From assembly GCF_018390535.1 (NCBI RefSeq), contig NZ_JAHBBW010000001.1:62001-126000 (forward strand): a stretch of 64,000 bases of DNA, in the 5' to 3' direction. Shown here piece by piece: positions 16,490 to 25,488 of the stretch. Position numbers and translations under genes: made by a program. The DNA is from Bacteroides propionicigenes (GTDB taxonomy: Bacteria; Bacteroidota; Bacteroidia; Bacteroidales; Bacteroidaceae). Under the pieces are notes generated by a model. It searched no databases and was not told where the DNA came from. It saw only the letters and a program-made list of their open reading frames with translations. Position 1 is the stretch's first letter, and the number at the start of each line of letters is the position of its first letter.

Positions 16490-17752
16490 TCAATCAACTT
16501 TCCGTTTGAAGAACCAGCGTTCATTAAAGGTCACCCCTACACAGACGCGCAATGTATTTTCATTGAGAAATGCAGCTGTCTTCCCTTCGGTTCTTACGTA
16601 TTGGGCCGAGAGGCTCAATACGGAGCGCGTACGCGGAATAGGAAGTCCGAAACCGGCAGTCACTCCATATTCGCTGGCAGCACGCATACCGTTTATTTTG
16701 TAATAGGGTTGGGAATAATAAGCTCCCAAACGATATTTCACATGAGCCAGATAGCTTCTTCCCAACGGATTAGGAAGGAACTCAGCTCCCAAAGCTATCT
16801 TTGTACGATTGCAGAAAGCGTTTTTCGCATTCATGTAAGTCACCGAACTCCATTTCTGGAAAGTAAAATCGGCTCCTACCGTCAGACGCTTATCATACAC
16901 ATAGCTAAGACCCACGCCCAAACTCATCGGACTACCGAAAGTTGCAACCGTATCCCGGCTGTTTATCGTCATACCCGTATTGCTGTCGCCCAACTGGTCT
17001 TGCACATACGAGTCGTTGCTCAAATCGTGTCCCGGAGAGAACACCACTCCCAATGTAGCTTCATGCTTCTTGCCGAACGACTGCGTGTACTGTGCCCCGA
17101 TGTCCAGCTTATAGCTTTGTATGGACGTGCCCGTCTGCGTAGTCAGCGGCAAAGTGGACGAGTTATTCGGGAATGTCATAGCCCTTGTGTGTGTTATATC
17201 TCCCCAAAGATACGAAATGTTCGCACCAACGGAAAGATTTTTAAATATTTTAAATCCGGCTCCCAAATATAACTGGTGCAATCCGCCGTCTCCATAATAC
17301 TGCAATGCGCTGGATTGGGAAGGATATTCAGAATCTTCCCTGTACTCCGCCATACTATATCCCACATTCGAATAAGGCAGCAATCCCAAGCTCATGGCTG
17401 CCCATTTGCCCAAGCGAAATTGCATTGTAATGTAGTCGAAACTGGAGTTTTTGGCATTTTGTTTCACCGTACCGTTACTAAAGTTCGTATTCTGCAGGGA
17501 GATACCGCCGTCAAAAATAAAAGTAAGCGAATCTATCGCCGTATAGGATGCCGGATTTGCGAAATTTACTTGGTATTTATCCCGTAATCCGTATGCAATA
17601 CCACCCATGGCTTTGCTATTACCTGAACCTTGGTCTGCCAATTGTCCGTATCCATATCGTGTATAGGGAGAATTCGTATTATTTTGAGCGATTGCCGCTC
17701 CGGACAACATCATGAGCAAGAACACCAAGAGTGTTTGTCTATATCCTATCAT
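16490..17752 (-). CDS. Outer-membrane beta-barrel protein (FadL/OmpP1-like)
   Basis: This 420-residue protein has a signal peptide ([23 protein letters not shown]). Its body has alternating aromatic/polar strands typical of a barrel ([63 protein letters not shown]). The opening motif 'SPYSRYGxG-L' with the glycine-rich 'MGG' and 'NPAS' patterns recalls the FadL/OmpP1/PorV superfamily. Substrate or partner is unknown. Its start overlaps the end of coaX by 14 bases, so translation is coupled to pantothenate kinase, a pairing with no obvious metabolic logic. The C-terminus ends in FKRKVD, without a canonical terminal aromatic. Confidence 0.78.
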   Translation of the reverse strand: MIGYRQTLLVFLLMMLSGAAIAQNNTNSPYTRYGYGQLADQGSGNSKAMGGIAYGLRDKYQVNFANPASYTAIDSLTFIFDGGISLQNTNFSNGTVKQNAKNSSFDYITMQFRLGKWAAMSLGLLPYSNVGYSMAEYREDSEYPSQSSALQYYGDGGLHQLYLGAGFKIFKNLSVGANISYLWGDITHTRAMTFPNNSSTLPLTTQTGTSIQSYKLDIGAQYTQSFGKKHEATLGVVFSPGHDLSNDSYVQDQLGDSNTGMTINSRDTVATFGSPMSLGVGLSYVYDKRLTVGADFTFQKWSSVTYMNAKNAFCNRTKIALGAEFLPNPLGRSYLAHVKYRLGAYYSQPYYKINGMRAASEYGVTAGFGLPIPRTRSVLSLSAQYVRTEGKTAAFLNENTLRVCVGVTFNERWFFKRKVD

Positions 17753-18470
17753 TATTATAGTTTAAAATTCGATTTAATCCTTTCAATACTAAAAATCTGT
17801 CTGCAAAGATGATACTTTTTAAGTTTGTATCAAAAGAAAATTCATCACCGCCCGTTAAAAAAACCAAAAGTTCAGGATATTTATGCTTCATAGCCATTAT
17901 GTAGCCCGAAATTTCATACTCCATACCTTTCAGTACTCCTTCGCGCATTGCCGTATCGGTATCCTTACCCAACGGCAGGCGTCGTCCTTCGCGGCACACC
18001 AGCGGAAGCCTTCCCGTAAGCTCGTGGAGTGCCTTGAAGCGCATTTGCACACCCGGCGAGATGTTTCCGCCGTGATAGCGGCCGGCGGCATCAATGAACT
18101 CGTAGGTGATGCAGGTTCCGGCGTCTATCACCAGAATATCCTTCCCCGGAAATTGTTCATAAGCCCCCACCACAGCTGCCATACGGTCGTATCCCAACGT
18201 CTCGGGAGTTTCGTAAAGATTATCTACCGGAAGCGGCGTTTTTTCATTCAGCCGCAACAAGGGGACGGAGAGCTGTTCCAATCGCGCCGACACCCGTTCG
18301 TTCAAGTCTATAACGGTAGCTACAATCGCCTTTTCCACCGCATACTCGGCACAGATACCCGGCAGACTGTCAAGCGTTTGATTGGAATCATAGAACACTT
18401 CTACGATGTCCTTATTTTTAAATACCGCCACCTTTGCAACGGTATTTCCTATATCGATAATAAGGTTCAT
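17739..18470 (-). CDS. coaX: Type III pantothenate kinase CoaX
   Basis: This 243-residue cytoplasmic kinase phosphorylates pantothenate in the first step of CoA synthesis. Signatures are the N-terminal phosphate loop IDIGNT (residues 5-10), [11 protein letters not shown], the [10 protein letters not shown] motif with the catalytic aspartate, and the [15 protein letters not shown] loop. Type III enzymes are not inhibited by CoA and need a monovalent cation. It heads the minus-strand operon that continues through an outer-membrane protein, a TPR protein, lptC and the CNNM gene. A -7 box lies at 18493-18500. A second, unrelated type II pantothenate kinase is encoded at 36713-37540. Confidence 0.95.
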   Translation of the reverse strand: MNLIIDIGNTVAKVAVFKNKDIVEVFYDSNQTLDSLPGICAEYAVEKAIVATVIDLNERVSARLEQLSVPLLRLNEKTPLPVDNLYETPETLGYDRMAAVVGAYEQFPGKDILVIDAGTCITYEFIDAAGRYHGGNISPGVQMRFKALHELTGRLPLVCREGRRLPLGKDTDTAMREGVLKGMEYEISGYIMAMKHKYPELLVFLTGGDEFSFDTNLKSIIFADRFLVLKGLNRILNYNNDRI

Positions 18471-18492
18471 TCAGCATGTTTTTAAAGCGATG

Positions 18493-18500
18493 CAAAGATA
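18493..18500 (-). promoter_or_regulatory. Candidate -7 box for the coaX operon
   Basis: On the minus strand this reads TATCTTTG, 22 bases before the coaX ATG. No -33 TTTG is present at the expected spacing; three phased octamers lie there instead. Confidence 0.6.
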
Positions 18501-18526
18501 GTGTTTTTTTCGTTTATTTTCCCTTA

Positions 18527-18576
18527 TATTTACATACTTTTCCCCTTTATTTACAAAGCATTCATCTATATTTACA
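18527..18576. repeat. Three TATTTACA octamers at exact 21-bp spacing
   Basis: The octamer starts at 18527, 18548 and 18569. The last two copies are followed by similar A(A/-)GCATT extensions. The block lies about 30-85 bases upstream of the presumed coaX transcription start, on one face of the helix, as expected for a multi-site operator. The function is inferred only. Confidence 0.55.
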
Positions 18577-18878
18577 AGCATTTTCCTTATATATAATCGC
18601 GCATAAATAATAAACCACGCTCAATATTCAGGATTCGGGCGCACGCGCTAAATCTTTTCTTTTTTTATCGAAAAATCGCCGTTATTATAAAGAGGGGGGT
18701 ATACCCTCCCCGTACACACGGCGATTTTTATCGAAAAGAAATAAGTTTTCCGTTAGATTGGAAAAAGATTTCCACCACAGTGAAAATCTTTTTTGATATA
18801 CATTAAAAAACTTTTTGAACATAGTGAAGAAACAGGCTGAACCCGGCACAAAAAAAACGAAAGGAGCTTCCGTAATAA
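18577..18878. other. Intergenic DNA with nested inverted and direct repeats
   Basis: No convincing gene is present; a 66-codon minus-strand frame at 18685-18885 lacks recognisable features. The 13-base word TTTTTATCGAAAA occurs directly repeated at 18662-18674 and 18725-18737. Between them, 12-base arms AAAAATCGCCGT (18671-18682) and their complement (18718-18729) face each other around a central palindrome GGGTATACCC (18697-18706). The structure could be a protein-binding site or a folded RNA. Confidence 0.5.
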
Positions 18879-18909
18879 TTGCCATTCTAAGATTTTAAGC
18901 GTATCTTTG
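18879..18909 (+). promoter_or_regulatory. Promoter of the DUF4105 operon
   Basis: TTG (18879-18881) and TATCTTTG (18902-18909) are separated by exactly 20 bases, matching the Bacteroides housekeeping promoter. Transcription would start near 18915, leaving a ~200-base leader that contains palindromic element copy 2. Confidence 0.7.
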
Positions 18910-18986
18910 TAACGAATTACAAGATACAAACTCGATTCAAATCAGTGGTAATAAGTAAGTGTTGAAATTTAATTTATATCAAGAGC

Positions 18987-19072
18987 ATCTGTCATTCAGA
19001 GCGTAGCGAAGAATCTCTTCTCTGTGTATACATCAAGAGAGTAGATTCTTCGCTACGCTCTGAATGACAGAT
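18987..19072. repeat. Palindromic interspersed element, copy 2
   Basis: Perfect 30-base arms (18987-19016 and 19043-19072) flank a 26-base centre. It is nearly the same as copy 1 at 4365-4442; the arm sequence shared by both is identical over 26 bases. It lies in the predicted 5' leader of the DUF4105 gene, where it would form a strong hairpin in RNA. Confidence 0.85.
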
Positions 19073-19114
19073 AGTATAAACTAATTATGCGAATTCACTT
19101 TAAAACAAAAACAA

Positions 19115-20329
19115 ATGAAATTGTACTCGCTAACTTTCTGTTTTTCCATCTTCCTCCTCCTCTGCCTCCCTGCCGCCCGGGCACAGGAATCCACGAAAAA
19201 CGCCCCTGACTCCATACGCATCAGCCTGCTGACGTGCGCTTCCGGCGAAGAAATATATTCCCTTTTCGGACATACAGCCATACGATACGAGAACTATACA
19301 CGCGGTATCGACGCCGTATTCAACTACGGCATATTCAACTTCAACGCACCGAACTTTATTCTCCGCTTTGCCCTCGGCGAAACAGACTACCAGCTGGGTG
19401 CCGGCAATTACGAACGTTTTGCCGCAGAATATTATTACCTGGAGCGCGATGTCTGGCAGCAAGAACTGAACCTCACCTCCAAGGAGAAAGAGAAACTGGT
19501 GGCCTTGCTCGAAGAGAATTACCGCCCCGAAAACCGGGTATATCGTTACAACTTCTTTTACGACAACTGCGCCACGCGTCCTCGCGACCTGATAGAGAAA
19601 TCCATTGACGGCACGCTGCAATATGCTGACAATATGACCGATGCAAACACCGGAACATCCTTTCGCGACTTATTGCACAAATACAGCGAAGGACATCCCT
19701 GGTCACGCTTCGGCATGGATTTATGTATGGGCAGCCAAGCTGACAAAGCCATCAACCGCAGACTGATGATGTTTGTCCCTTTCTATGTACAAAAGTACTT
19801 CAACCGAGCCCGAATTACAGACAACGGAGGACAGTCGCGCCCACTGGTGCTCAACGAGGAGAAGATTATAACAACCGGAAGCGGAGAAGCCGAACAACCC
19901 CTCAACGATTTCACCCCCATGCAGGCCGCCTTGTTCCTGTTCATACTGACCGCAGCCGCCACCATCTACGGCATACGCCGGAGAAAGACGCTTTGGGGAA
20001 TTGACCTCGTCCTGTTCTTCGCCGCCGGAGTGGCGGGATGTATTTTGGCATTCCTCGCCTTGTTTTCCCAGCACCCTGCCGTCAGCCCCAATTATCTGCT
20101 GTTTGTATTCCACCCGCTTCACCTTTTATGCCTGCCATGTATGCTAAACAGGGTGCGAAAAAGGAAAAGAAGCCGCTATATGCTGGCAAACTTCATAGTT
20201 TTAACACTTTTTATATTGCTTTGGCTCGTAATACCGCAAAGATTTCCGTTAGCTGTGTTACCTTTGGCACTTTGTTTGCTGATACGTTCTGCAAGCAACC
20301 TAATTCTCACATACGATAAGAAAAAATAA
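19115..20329 (+). CDS. DUF4105 membrane protein, possible lipoprotein N-acyltransferase
   Basis: This 404-residue protein has a signal peptide (MKLYSLTFCFSIFLLLCLPAARAQ). A DUF4105 domain covers about residues 30-240: SLLTCASGEEIYSLFGHTAIRYEN, then YRYNFFYDNCATRPRDLIE, in which a conserved His and Cys (HTAIR, DNCATR) could form a thiol active site. The last ~140 residues contain about five membrane helices. From memory, the Bacteroides lipoprotein N-acyltransferase Lnb is a protein of this domain class; that assignment is not provable here. The stop overlaps the next start (TAATG), so the two products are made together. Confidence 0.82.
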   Translation: MKLYSLTFCFSIFLLLCLPAARAQESTKNAPDSIRISLLTCASGEEIYSLFGHTAIRYENYTRGIDAVFNYGIFNFNAPNFILRFALGETDYQLGAGNYERFAAEYYYLERDVWQQELNLTSKEKEKLVALLEENYRPENRVYRYNFFYDNCATRPRDLIEKSIDGTLQYADNMTDANTGTSFRDLLHKYSEGHPWSRFGMDLCMGSQADKAINRRLMMFVPFYVQKYFNRARITDNGGQSRPLVLNEEKIITTGSGEAEQPLNDFTPMQAALFLFILTAAATIYGIRRRKTLWGIDLVLFFAAGVAGCILAFLALFSQHPAVSPNYLLFVFHPLHLLCLPCMLNRVRKRKRSRYMLANFIVLTLFILLWLVIPQRFPLAVLPLALCLLIRSASNLILTYDKKK

Positions 20330-21897
20330 TGAAAAAAGGACTGATAACTTCCATACTCGCACTGACATTCAGCAGCCTGCAAGCCCAGCCGCTGCCACCC
20401 TCTCCCAAGTTGGTGGTGACGCTGACTATCGACCAACTGCGCACGGACTATATGGAAGCGTTCTCGTCATTGTATGGAGAAAAAGGCTTCAAACGGCTGT
20501 TACGGGAGGGCAGGGTCTTCCGCCAAGCGGAATATTCCTTCAATGTTGCTGACCGCGCTTCGGCTATTGCCGCTTTGTACACGGGCACTACACCATCCAT
20601 GAACGGCATCATTGCCGAACGCTGGTTTGACCCGAAAACCCTGCGCCCGAAGAATTGTGTAGACGACTCCGCCTTCATGGGTAACTATACCGACCAGAAC
20701 ACCGCTCCTACACAACTGCTGACTTCCACCTTTGCCGACGAGCTTAAAATAGCCACTAAAAACGCCGCATTGGTGTATGCCGTCGCCCCTTTCCGCGATG
20801 CCGCCGTACTATCGGCAGGACATAGCGGCAACGGCGCCTTCTGGCTGAACCACAAGACCGGCAAATGGTGCGGAACCACCTATTACGGCGAATATCCCTG
20901 GTGGCTGAGCCAGTACAACGACGGGCAGTCACCCGACTTCCGCATCAAGGAAATGGAGTGGAATCCCCTCCACCCCATCACAAGCTATACATTCCTGCCC
21001 GAATGGCGCACTATCCCTTTCAAATATAAATTTGAATTGGAAAAAGACAACAAATACCGCCGTCTGATAACCAGCCCGCTCATCAACGATGAGGTAAACC
21101 GTGTGACAGAGGATTTGCTGGATAAAAGCAATATCGGCAAGGATGAAATAACCGACTTGCTTGCAATCACCTACTACGCAGGAAACTACAACCACCGCAG
21201 CACGCAAGAGTGCGCCATGGAGATGCAAGACACCTATGCACGCTTAGACCGCAGCATCGCTCGTCTGCTGGATATGCTGGAAAGCAAGGTGGGCCTGCAG
21301 AACGTGCTCCTGTGCATCGCCTCTACGGGATATACCGACCCGGACGGGGCGGACATCGGCATCTACCGCATCCCCGGCGGCGAATTCTACCTGAACCGCT
21401 GCGCCACTTTGCTGAATATGTATCTGATGGCTACTTACGGCGAAGGGCAATATGTAGAGGGTTTTTATAACCAACAGATATATCTCAATCGTAAATTAAT
21501 AGAAGAGAAGCAGTTGAACCTTGCCGAAGTTCAGCAAAAGTCGGCAGAGTTTCTGGTACAATTCAGCGGGGTAAACAAAGTATATTCCGCTTATCATCTG
21601 CTTTTGGGCTCTTGGTCGCCACAGATAGACCGCATACGCAACGGTTTTCACCGCCATCGCTCCGGCGACTTGATTATCGAAGTCCTTCCGGGATGGACTG
21701 TCATGCAGGAAAACGGCAATGACAACCGTGTGGTGCGCGCTGCCGCCGTACCCGCCCCCCTTATTCTTCTTGGCAAAGGAATAAAGCCGGAAACCATCCG
21801 CATACCGGTCGCCGTAGACCGTGTCGCCCCTACCCTGTCGAGTGCGATGCGCATCCGCGCCCCCAACGCGTGCACAGCCACTCCCCTCAATTACTGA
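20329..21897 (+). CDS. Alkaline-phosphatase-superfamily protein, probably catalytically inactive
   Basis: This 522-residue exported protein (signal peptide MKKGLITSILALTFSSLQAQ) has the type I phosphodiesterase / PafA-like fold: LVVTLTIDQLRTDYMEAF, LYTGTTPSMNGI, QDTYARLDRSIARLLDML. D35 corresponds to one metal ligand of PafA. The other hallmarks appear changed. The nucleophile segment reads NVADRASAI, not the usual T-x-x-GHA. The SSxDYxGH ligand segment reads YAGNYNHRS. The TADHG ligand segment reads ASTGYTD. This suggests loss of zinc binding and catalysis. It is translationally coupled to the DUF4105 gene and followed by secA after 135 bases. Confidence 0.8.
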   Translation: MKKGLITSILALTFSSLQAQPLPPSPKLVVTLTIDQLRTDYMEAFSSLYGEKGFKRLLREGRVFRQAEYSFNVADRASAIAALYTGTTPSMNGIIAERWFDPKTLRPKNCVDDSAFMGNYTDQNTAPTQLLTSTFADELKIATKNAALVYAVAPFRDAAVLSAGHSGNGAFWLNHKTGKWCGTTYYGEYPWWLSQYNDGQSPDFRIKEMEWNPLHPITSYTFLPEWRTIPFKYKFELEKDNKYRRLITSPLINDEVNRVTEDLLDKSNIGKDEITDLLAITYYAGNYNHRSTQECAMEMQDTYARLDRSIARLLDMLESKVGLQNVLLCIASTGYTDPDGADIGIYRIPGGEFYLNRCATLLNMYLMATYGEGQYVEGFYNQQIYLNRKLIEEKQLNLAEVQQKSAEFLVQFSGVNKVYSAYHLLLGSWSPQIDRIRNGFHRHRSGDLIIEVLPGWTVMQENGNDNRVVRAAAVPAPLILLGKGIKPETIRIPVAVDRVAPTLSSAMRIRAPNACTATPLNY

Positions 21898-21981
21898 TAA
21901 AGGCTCGCTACAGAGGGCGCAAAGTTTTACAAAGCCCCTAAAATAATCTGTGTAACTTTACGTTATCTGTTGCAAAATCAG

Positions 21982-21989
21982 TAACTTTG
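21982..21989 (+). promoter_or_regulatory. Candidate -7 box for secA
   Basis: TAACTTTG matches TAnnTTTG, 43 bases before the secA ATG. The -33 position has only a weak TTTA. Confidence 0.5.
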
Positions 21990-22032
21990 CACGTCTTTTA
22001 AACTTAGTAAATAATAATAAAACAAATACATA

Positions 22033-25000
22033 ATGGGATTTAATGAAATTTTAAGCTCGATTTTCGGCAACAAAGCCACCCGCGACATGAAGGAAATAAA
22101 ACCGTGGGTAGACAAAGTAAAAGCCGCTTATCCGGAAGTAGCCGCATTGGACAACGATGCCCTGCGTGCCAAGACAGAAGAACTGAAAGCATACATCCGC
22201 AACTCGGCAACAGATCAACGCGCCAAAGTAGAAGAACTGAAAGCAAGCGTTGAAAGCACCGAACTGGAAGAACGCGAAGAACTCTTCGCCCAGATAGACA
22301 AGATAGAAAAGGAAATACTGGATATTTACGAAAAGGCATTGGACGAAGTTCTGCCCGTCGCCTTCTCTATCGTGAAGGAAACAGCCAAACGTTTCTCCGA
22401 AAATGAGGAAATCATAGTAACCGCTACGGACTTTGACCGCCATCTGGCCGCTACCAAAGACTTTGTACGCATCGAGGGTGACAAAGCCATTTACCAGAAC
22501 CACTGGATGGCAGGCGGCAACGATACTTTGTGGAACATGGTACACTACGACGTACAGTTGTTCGGTGGCGTGGTACTACACAAAGGCAAGATTGCGGAAA
22601 TGGCAACCGGTGAAGGTAAGACCCTGGTGGCCACCCTGCCCGTATTCCTCAACGCACTGACCGGAAACGGCGTGCACGTAGTAACCGTGAACGACTATCT
22701 GGCAAAACGTGACTCCGAATGGATGGGCCCGCTCTATATGTTCCACGGCTTGAGCGTGGATTGCATCGACAGACACCAACCCAACTCCGACGCACGCCGC
22801 CAGGCTTATCTTGCCGACATCACTTTCGGTACGAACAACGAATTCGGCTTCGACTACCTGCGTGACAATATGGCTATCAGCCCGAAAGACCTTGTACAGC
22901 GTCAGCACAATTATGCCATCGTCGATGAGGTAGACTCGGTATTGATTGACGACGCCCGTACTCCGCTGATTATCTCCGGCCCGGTTCCCAAAGGCGACGA
23001 CCAGCTCTTCGAGCAACTCCGTCCGCAAGTGGAACGTCTGGTAGAAGCACAAAAGAAGCTGGCTACGCAATACCTTGCCGATGCCAAACGCCTGATTGCT
23101 TCGGATGACAAGAAAGAACAGGAAGAGGGCTTCCTTGCCCTGTACCGCAGTCACAAGTGCTTGCCCAAGAACAAGGCGCTGATTAAGTTCCTCAGCGAGC
23201 AAGGCATCAAAGCCGGTATGCTCAAGACCGAGGAAATCTACATGGAGCAGAACAACAAGCGTATGCACGAGGTTACCGACCCGCTGTATTTCGTGATTGA
23301 AGAAAAACTGAACAGCGTAGACCTGACCGACAAGGGCGTAGACCTGATTAGCGGCAACTCCGAAGACCCCACGTTCTTCGTGCTTCCCGACATCACCGCC
23401 CAACTCTCCGAACTGGAAAATGAAAAGGAACTGACAGACGAGGAACGCCTTGCCAAGAAAGATGCCCTTATGACAAACTTCGCCATCAAGAGCGAGCGTG
23501 TACATACCATCAACCAGTTGCTGAAGGCTTACACCATGTTCGAGAAAGACGACGAATATGTAGTAATCGACGGCCAGGTGAAGATTGTGGACGAACAGAC
23601 CGGACGTATCATGGAGGGCCGCCGCTACTCCGACGGTTTGCACCAGGCCATTGAAGCCAAAGAAGGCGTGAAGGTGGAAGCCGCCACACAGACATTTGCC
23701 ACGATTACCTTGCAGAATTACTTCCGTATGTATCACAAGCTGTCCGGTATGACCGGTACCGCCGAAACGGAAGCGGGCGAGCTTTGGGACATCTACAAAC
23801 TGGATGTAGTCGTTATCCCGACCAACCGCCCCATTGCCCGTAATGACATGAACGACCGCGTTTACAAAACCAAACGCGAAAAATATAAAGCCGTCATCGA
23901 AGAGATTGAGAAGATGGTAGAAGCCGGACGCCCCGTCTTGGTGGGTACTACTTCCGTTGAAATCTCCGAAATGCTGAGCAAGATGTTGACCATGCGCAAG
24001 ATTGAGCACAACGTGCTGAATGCGAAGCTGCACCAGAAAGAAGCCGACATCGTCGCCAAAGCCGGTTTGAGCTGCGCCGTAACCATCGCCACCAACATGG
24101 CGGGCCGTGGTACGGACATCAAGCTGAGCCCGGAAGTAAAAGCTGCGGGCGGTCTTGCCATTATCGGTACGGAGCGTCACGAGTCACGTCGTGTAGACCG
24201 CCAGTTGCGTGGTCGTGCCGGACGTCAGGGCGACCCCGGTTCATCCGTATTCTTCGTATCATTGGAAGACGACCTGATGCGTCTGTTCTCTTCCGACCGT
24301 ATTGCCGGCGTCATGGACAAGCTCGGTTTCAAGGAAGGCGAAATGATTGAGCACAGCATGATTTCCAAGTCTATCGAACGCGCACAGAAGAAAGTGGAGG
24401 AAAACAACTTCGGTATCCGTAAACGTTTGTTGGAGTACGATGACGTCATGAACAAACAGCGTACCGTAGTCTACACCAAACGTCGCCACGCTCTGATGGG
24501 CGAACGTATCGGTATGGATATCGTGAACATGATTTGGGACCGCTGCGTCAACGCCATCGAAGCTCCCACATACGAGGACTGCAAAATGGATCTTCTCCAG
24601 ACGCTTGCCATGGAAACTCCGTTCACCGAAGAGGAATTCCGCAACGAGAAGAAAGAGAAGCTGGCCGACAAGGCTTTCGACGCCGCCATGGAACTCTTCA
24701 AACGCAAGACCGAACGTATGGCGCAAATCGCTTACCCGGTTATCAAGCAAGTGTACGAGAACCAAGGACATATGTACGAAAACATCCTGATTCCCATCAC
24801 GGACGGCAAACGTATGTACAACATATCCTGCAACCTGAAAGCCGCTTATGACAGCGAATGCAAGGAAGTGGTGAAAGCCTTCGAGAAGTCTATCCTGCTA
24901 CACGTCATCGACGAAGCATGGAAGGAAAACCTGCGCGAGCTGGACGACTTGAAGCACTCCGTACAGAACGCCAGCTACGAACAGAAAGACCCGTTGTTGA

Positions 25001-25329
25001 TTTACAAGCTGGAGTCAGTGAACCTGTTCGATACGATGGTAGACAAGATAAACAATCAGACCGTTTCTATCCTGATGCGAGGACAGATTCCTGTACAGGA
25101 ACCGCAGGAAGTTCGCCAAGCCGCTCCCGAACAACGGCAGGACTTAAGCAAGTACCGCGAACAAAAGCAAGACTTGAACGATCCGAACCAACAGGCCGCC
25201 GCCCAACAGGATACGCGCGAACAACAGAAGCGCGAGCCTATCCGTGTTGAAAAGACAGTGGGACGTAATGACCCTTGTCCTTGCGGAAGCGGCAAGAAGT
25301 ACAAGAATTGCCACGGAAGAAATGCGTAA
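22033..25329 (+). CDS. secA: Preprotein translocase ATPase SecA
   Basis: This 1098-residue motor protein pushes unfolded preproteins through SecYEG. Walker A is ATGEGKT (about residues 191-197) and the DEAD-like box is [16 protein letters not shown] (about 297-312). The [12 protein letters not shown] and [10 protein letters not shown] motifs of the second ATPase domain are intact. The zinc-binding tail [14 protein letters not shown] starts at residue 1082 (C1082, C1084, C1093, H1094) and would bind SecB-type or other partners. It is longer than Escherichia coli SecA (901) because of insertions after the first ATPase domain, as is usual in Bacteroidota. A Gln-rich linker precedes the tail. A short hairpin repeat follows at 25340. 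Confidence 0.98.
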   Translation: MGFNEILSSIFGNKATRDMKEIKPWVDKVKAAYPEVAALDNDALRAKTEELKAYIRNSATDQRAKVEELKASVESTELEEREELFAQIDKIEKEILDIYEKALDEVLPVAFSIVKETAKRFSENEEIIVTATDFDRHLAATKDFVRIEGDKAIYQNHWMAGGNDTLWNMVHYDVQLFGGVVLHKGKIAEMATGEGKTLVATLPVFLNALTGNGVHVVTVNDYLAKRDSEWMGPLYMFHGLSVDCIDRHQPNSDARRQAYLADITFGTNNEFGFDYLRDNMAISPKDLVQRQHNYAIVDEVDSVLIDDARTPLIISGPVPKGDDQLFEQLRPQVERLVEAQKKLATQYLADAKRLIASDDKKEQEEGFLALYRSHKCLPKNKALIKFLSEQGIKAGMLKTEEIYMEQNNKRMHEVTDPLYFVIEEKLNSVDLTDKGVDLISGNSEDPTFFVLPDITAQLSELENEKELTDEERLAKKDALMTNFAIKSERVHTINQLLKAYTMFEKDDEYVVIDGQVKIVDEQTGRIMEGRRYSDGLHQAIEAKEGVKVEAATQTFATITLQNYFRMYHKLSGMTGTAETEAGELWDIYKLDVVVIPTNRPIARNDMNDRVYKTKREKYKAVIEEIEKMVEAGRPVLVGTTSVEISEMLSKMLTMRKIEHNVLNAKLHQKEADIVAKAGLSCAVTIATNMAGRGTDIKLSPEVKAAGGLAIIGTERHESRRVDRQLRGRAGRQGDPGSSVFFVSLEDDLMRLFSSDRIAGVMDKLGFKEGEMIEHSMISKSIERAQKKVEENNFGIRKRLLEYDDVMNKQRTVVYTKRRHALMGERIGMDIVNMIWDRCVNAIEAPTYEDCKMDLLQTLAMETPFTEEEFRNEKKEKLADKAFDAAMELFKRKTERMAQIAYPVIKQVYENQGHMYENILIPITDGKRMYNISCNLKAAYDSECKEVVKAFEKSILLHVIDEAWKENLRELDDLKHSVQNASYEQKDPLLIYKLESVNLFDTMVDKINNQTVSILMRGQIPVQEPQEVRQAAPEQRQDLSKYREQKQDLNDPNQQAAAQQDTREQQKREPIRVEKTVGRNDPCPCGSGKKYKNCHGRNA

Positions 25330-25339
25330 GATAGCTGTT

Positions 25340-25374
25340 AGAATCTCTTCTCTGCATACAAGAGAAGAGATTCT
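25340..25374. repeat. Degenerate palindromic element downstream of secA
   Basis: Perfect 14-base arms (25340-25353, AGAATCTCTTCTCT, and 25361-25374) with a 7-base loop. The inner arm and the flank CTCTGAATGACTG resemble parts of the elements at 4365 and 18987, so it looks like a decayed member. It may also serve as a secA terminator, but no T-run follows. Confidence 0.6.
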
Positions 25375-25456
25375 TCGTCACAAGCTCCTCTGAATGACTG
25401 AATGATAGGGCTTTTACATTTTGGCACATCCTCTTTTATTTATTCAAGTAAAAGAT

Positions 25457-25464
25457 TACTTTTG
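25457..25464 (+). promoter_or_regulatory. Candidate -7 box for the DUF6340 gene
   Basis: TACTTTTG matches TAnnTTTG, 24 bases before the ATG at 25489. It argues against the upstream in-frame start at 25402. Confidence 0.5.
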
Positions 25465-25488
25465 TTTTCAGAACAAAGAATTAAGGCT

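Noticed and set aside
18520..18740. Possible replication origin (AT-rich DNA with iteron-like octamers)
   Set aside because: The octamers match the DnaA box TTATNCACA poorly, and no dnaA, dnaN or gyrase gene is nearby. A regulatory explanation is simpler.
18685..18885. A 66-codon minus-strand open frame in the coaX-DUF4105 gap
   Set aside because: It runs through inverted repeats and AT-rich DNA, has no recognisable domain, and overlaps the opposing DUF4105 promoter.
22576..24180. A 534-codon minus-strand open frame inside secA
   Set aside because: It is an antisense shadow of an intact, highly conserved secA. It has low-complexity composition and no domain.
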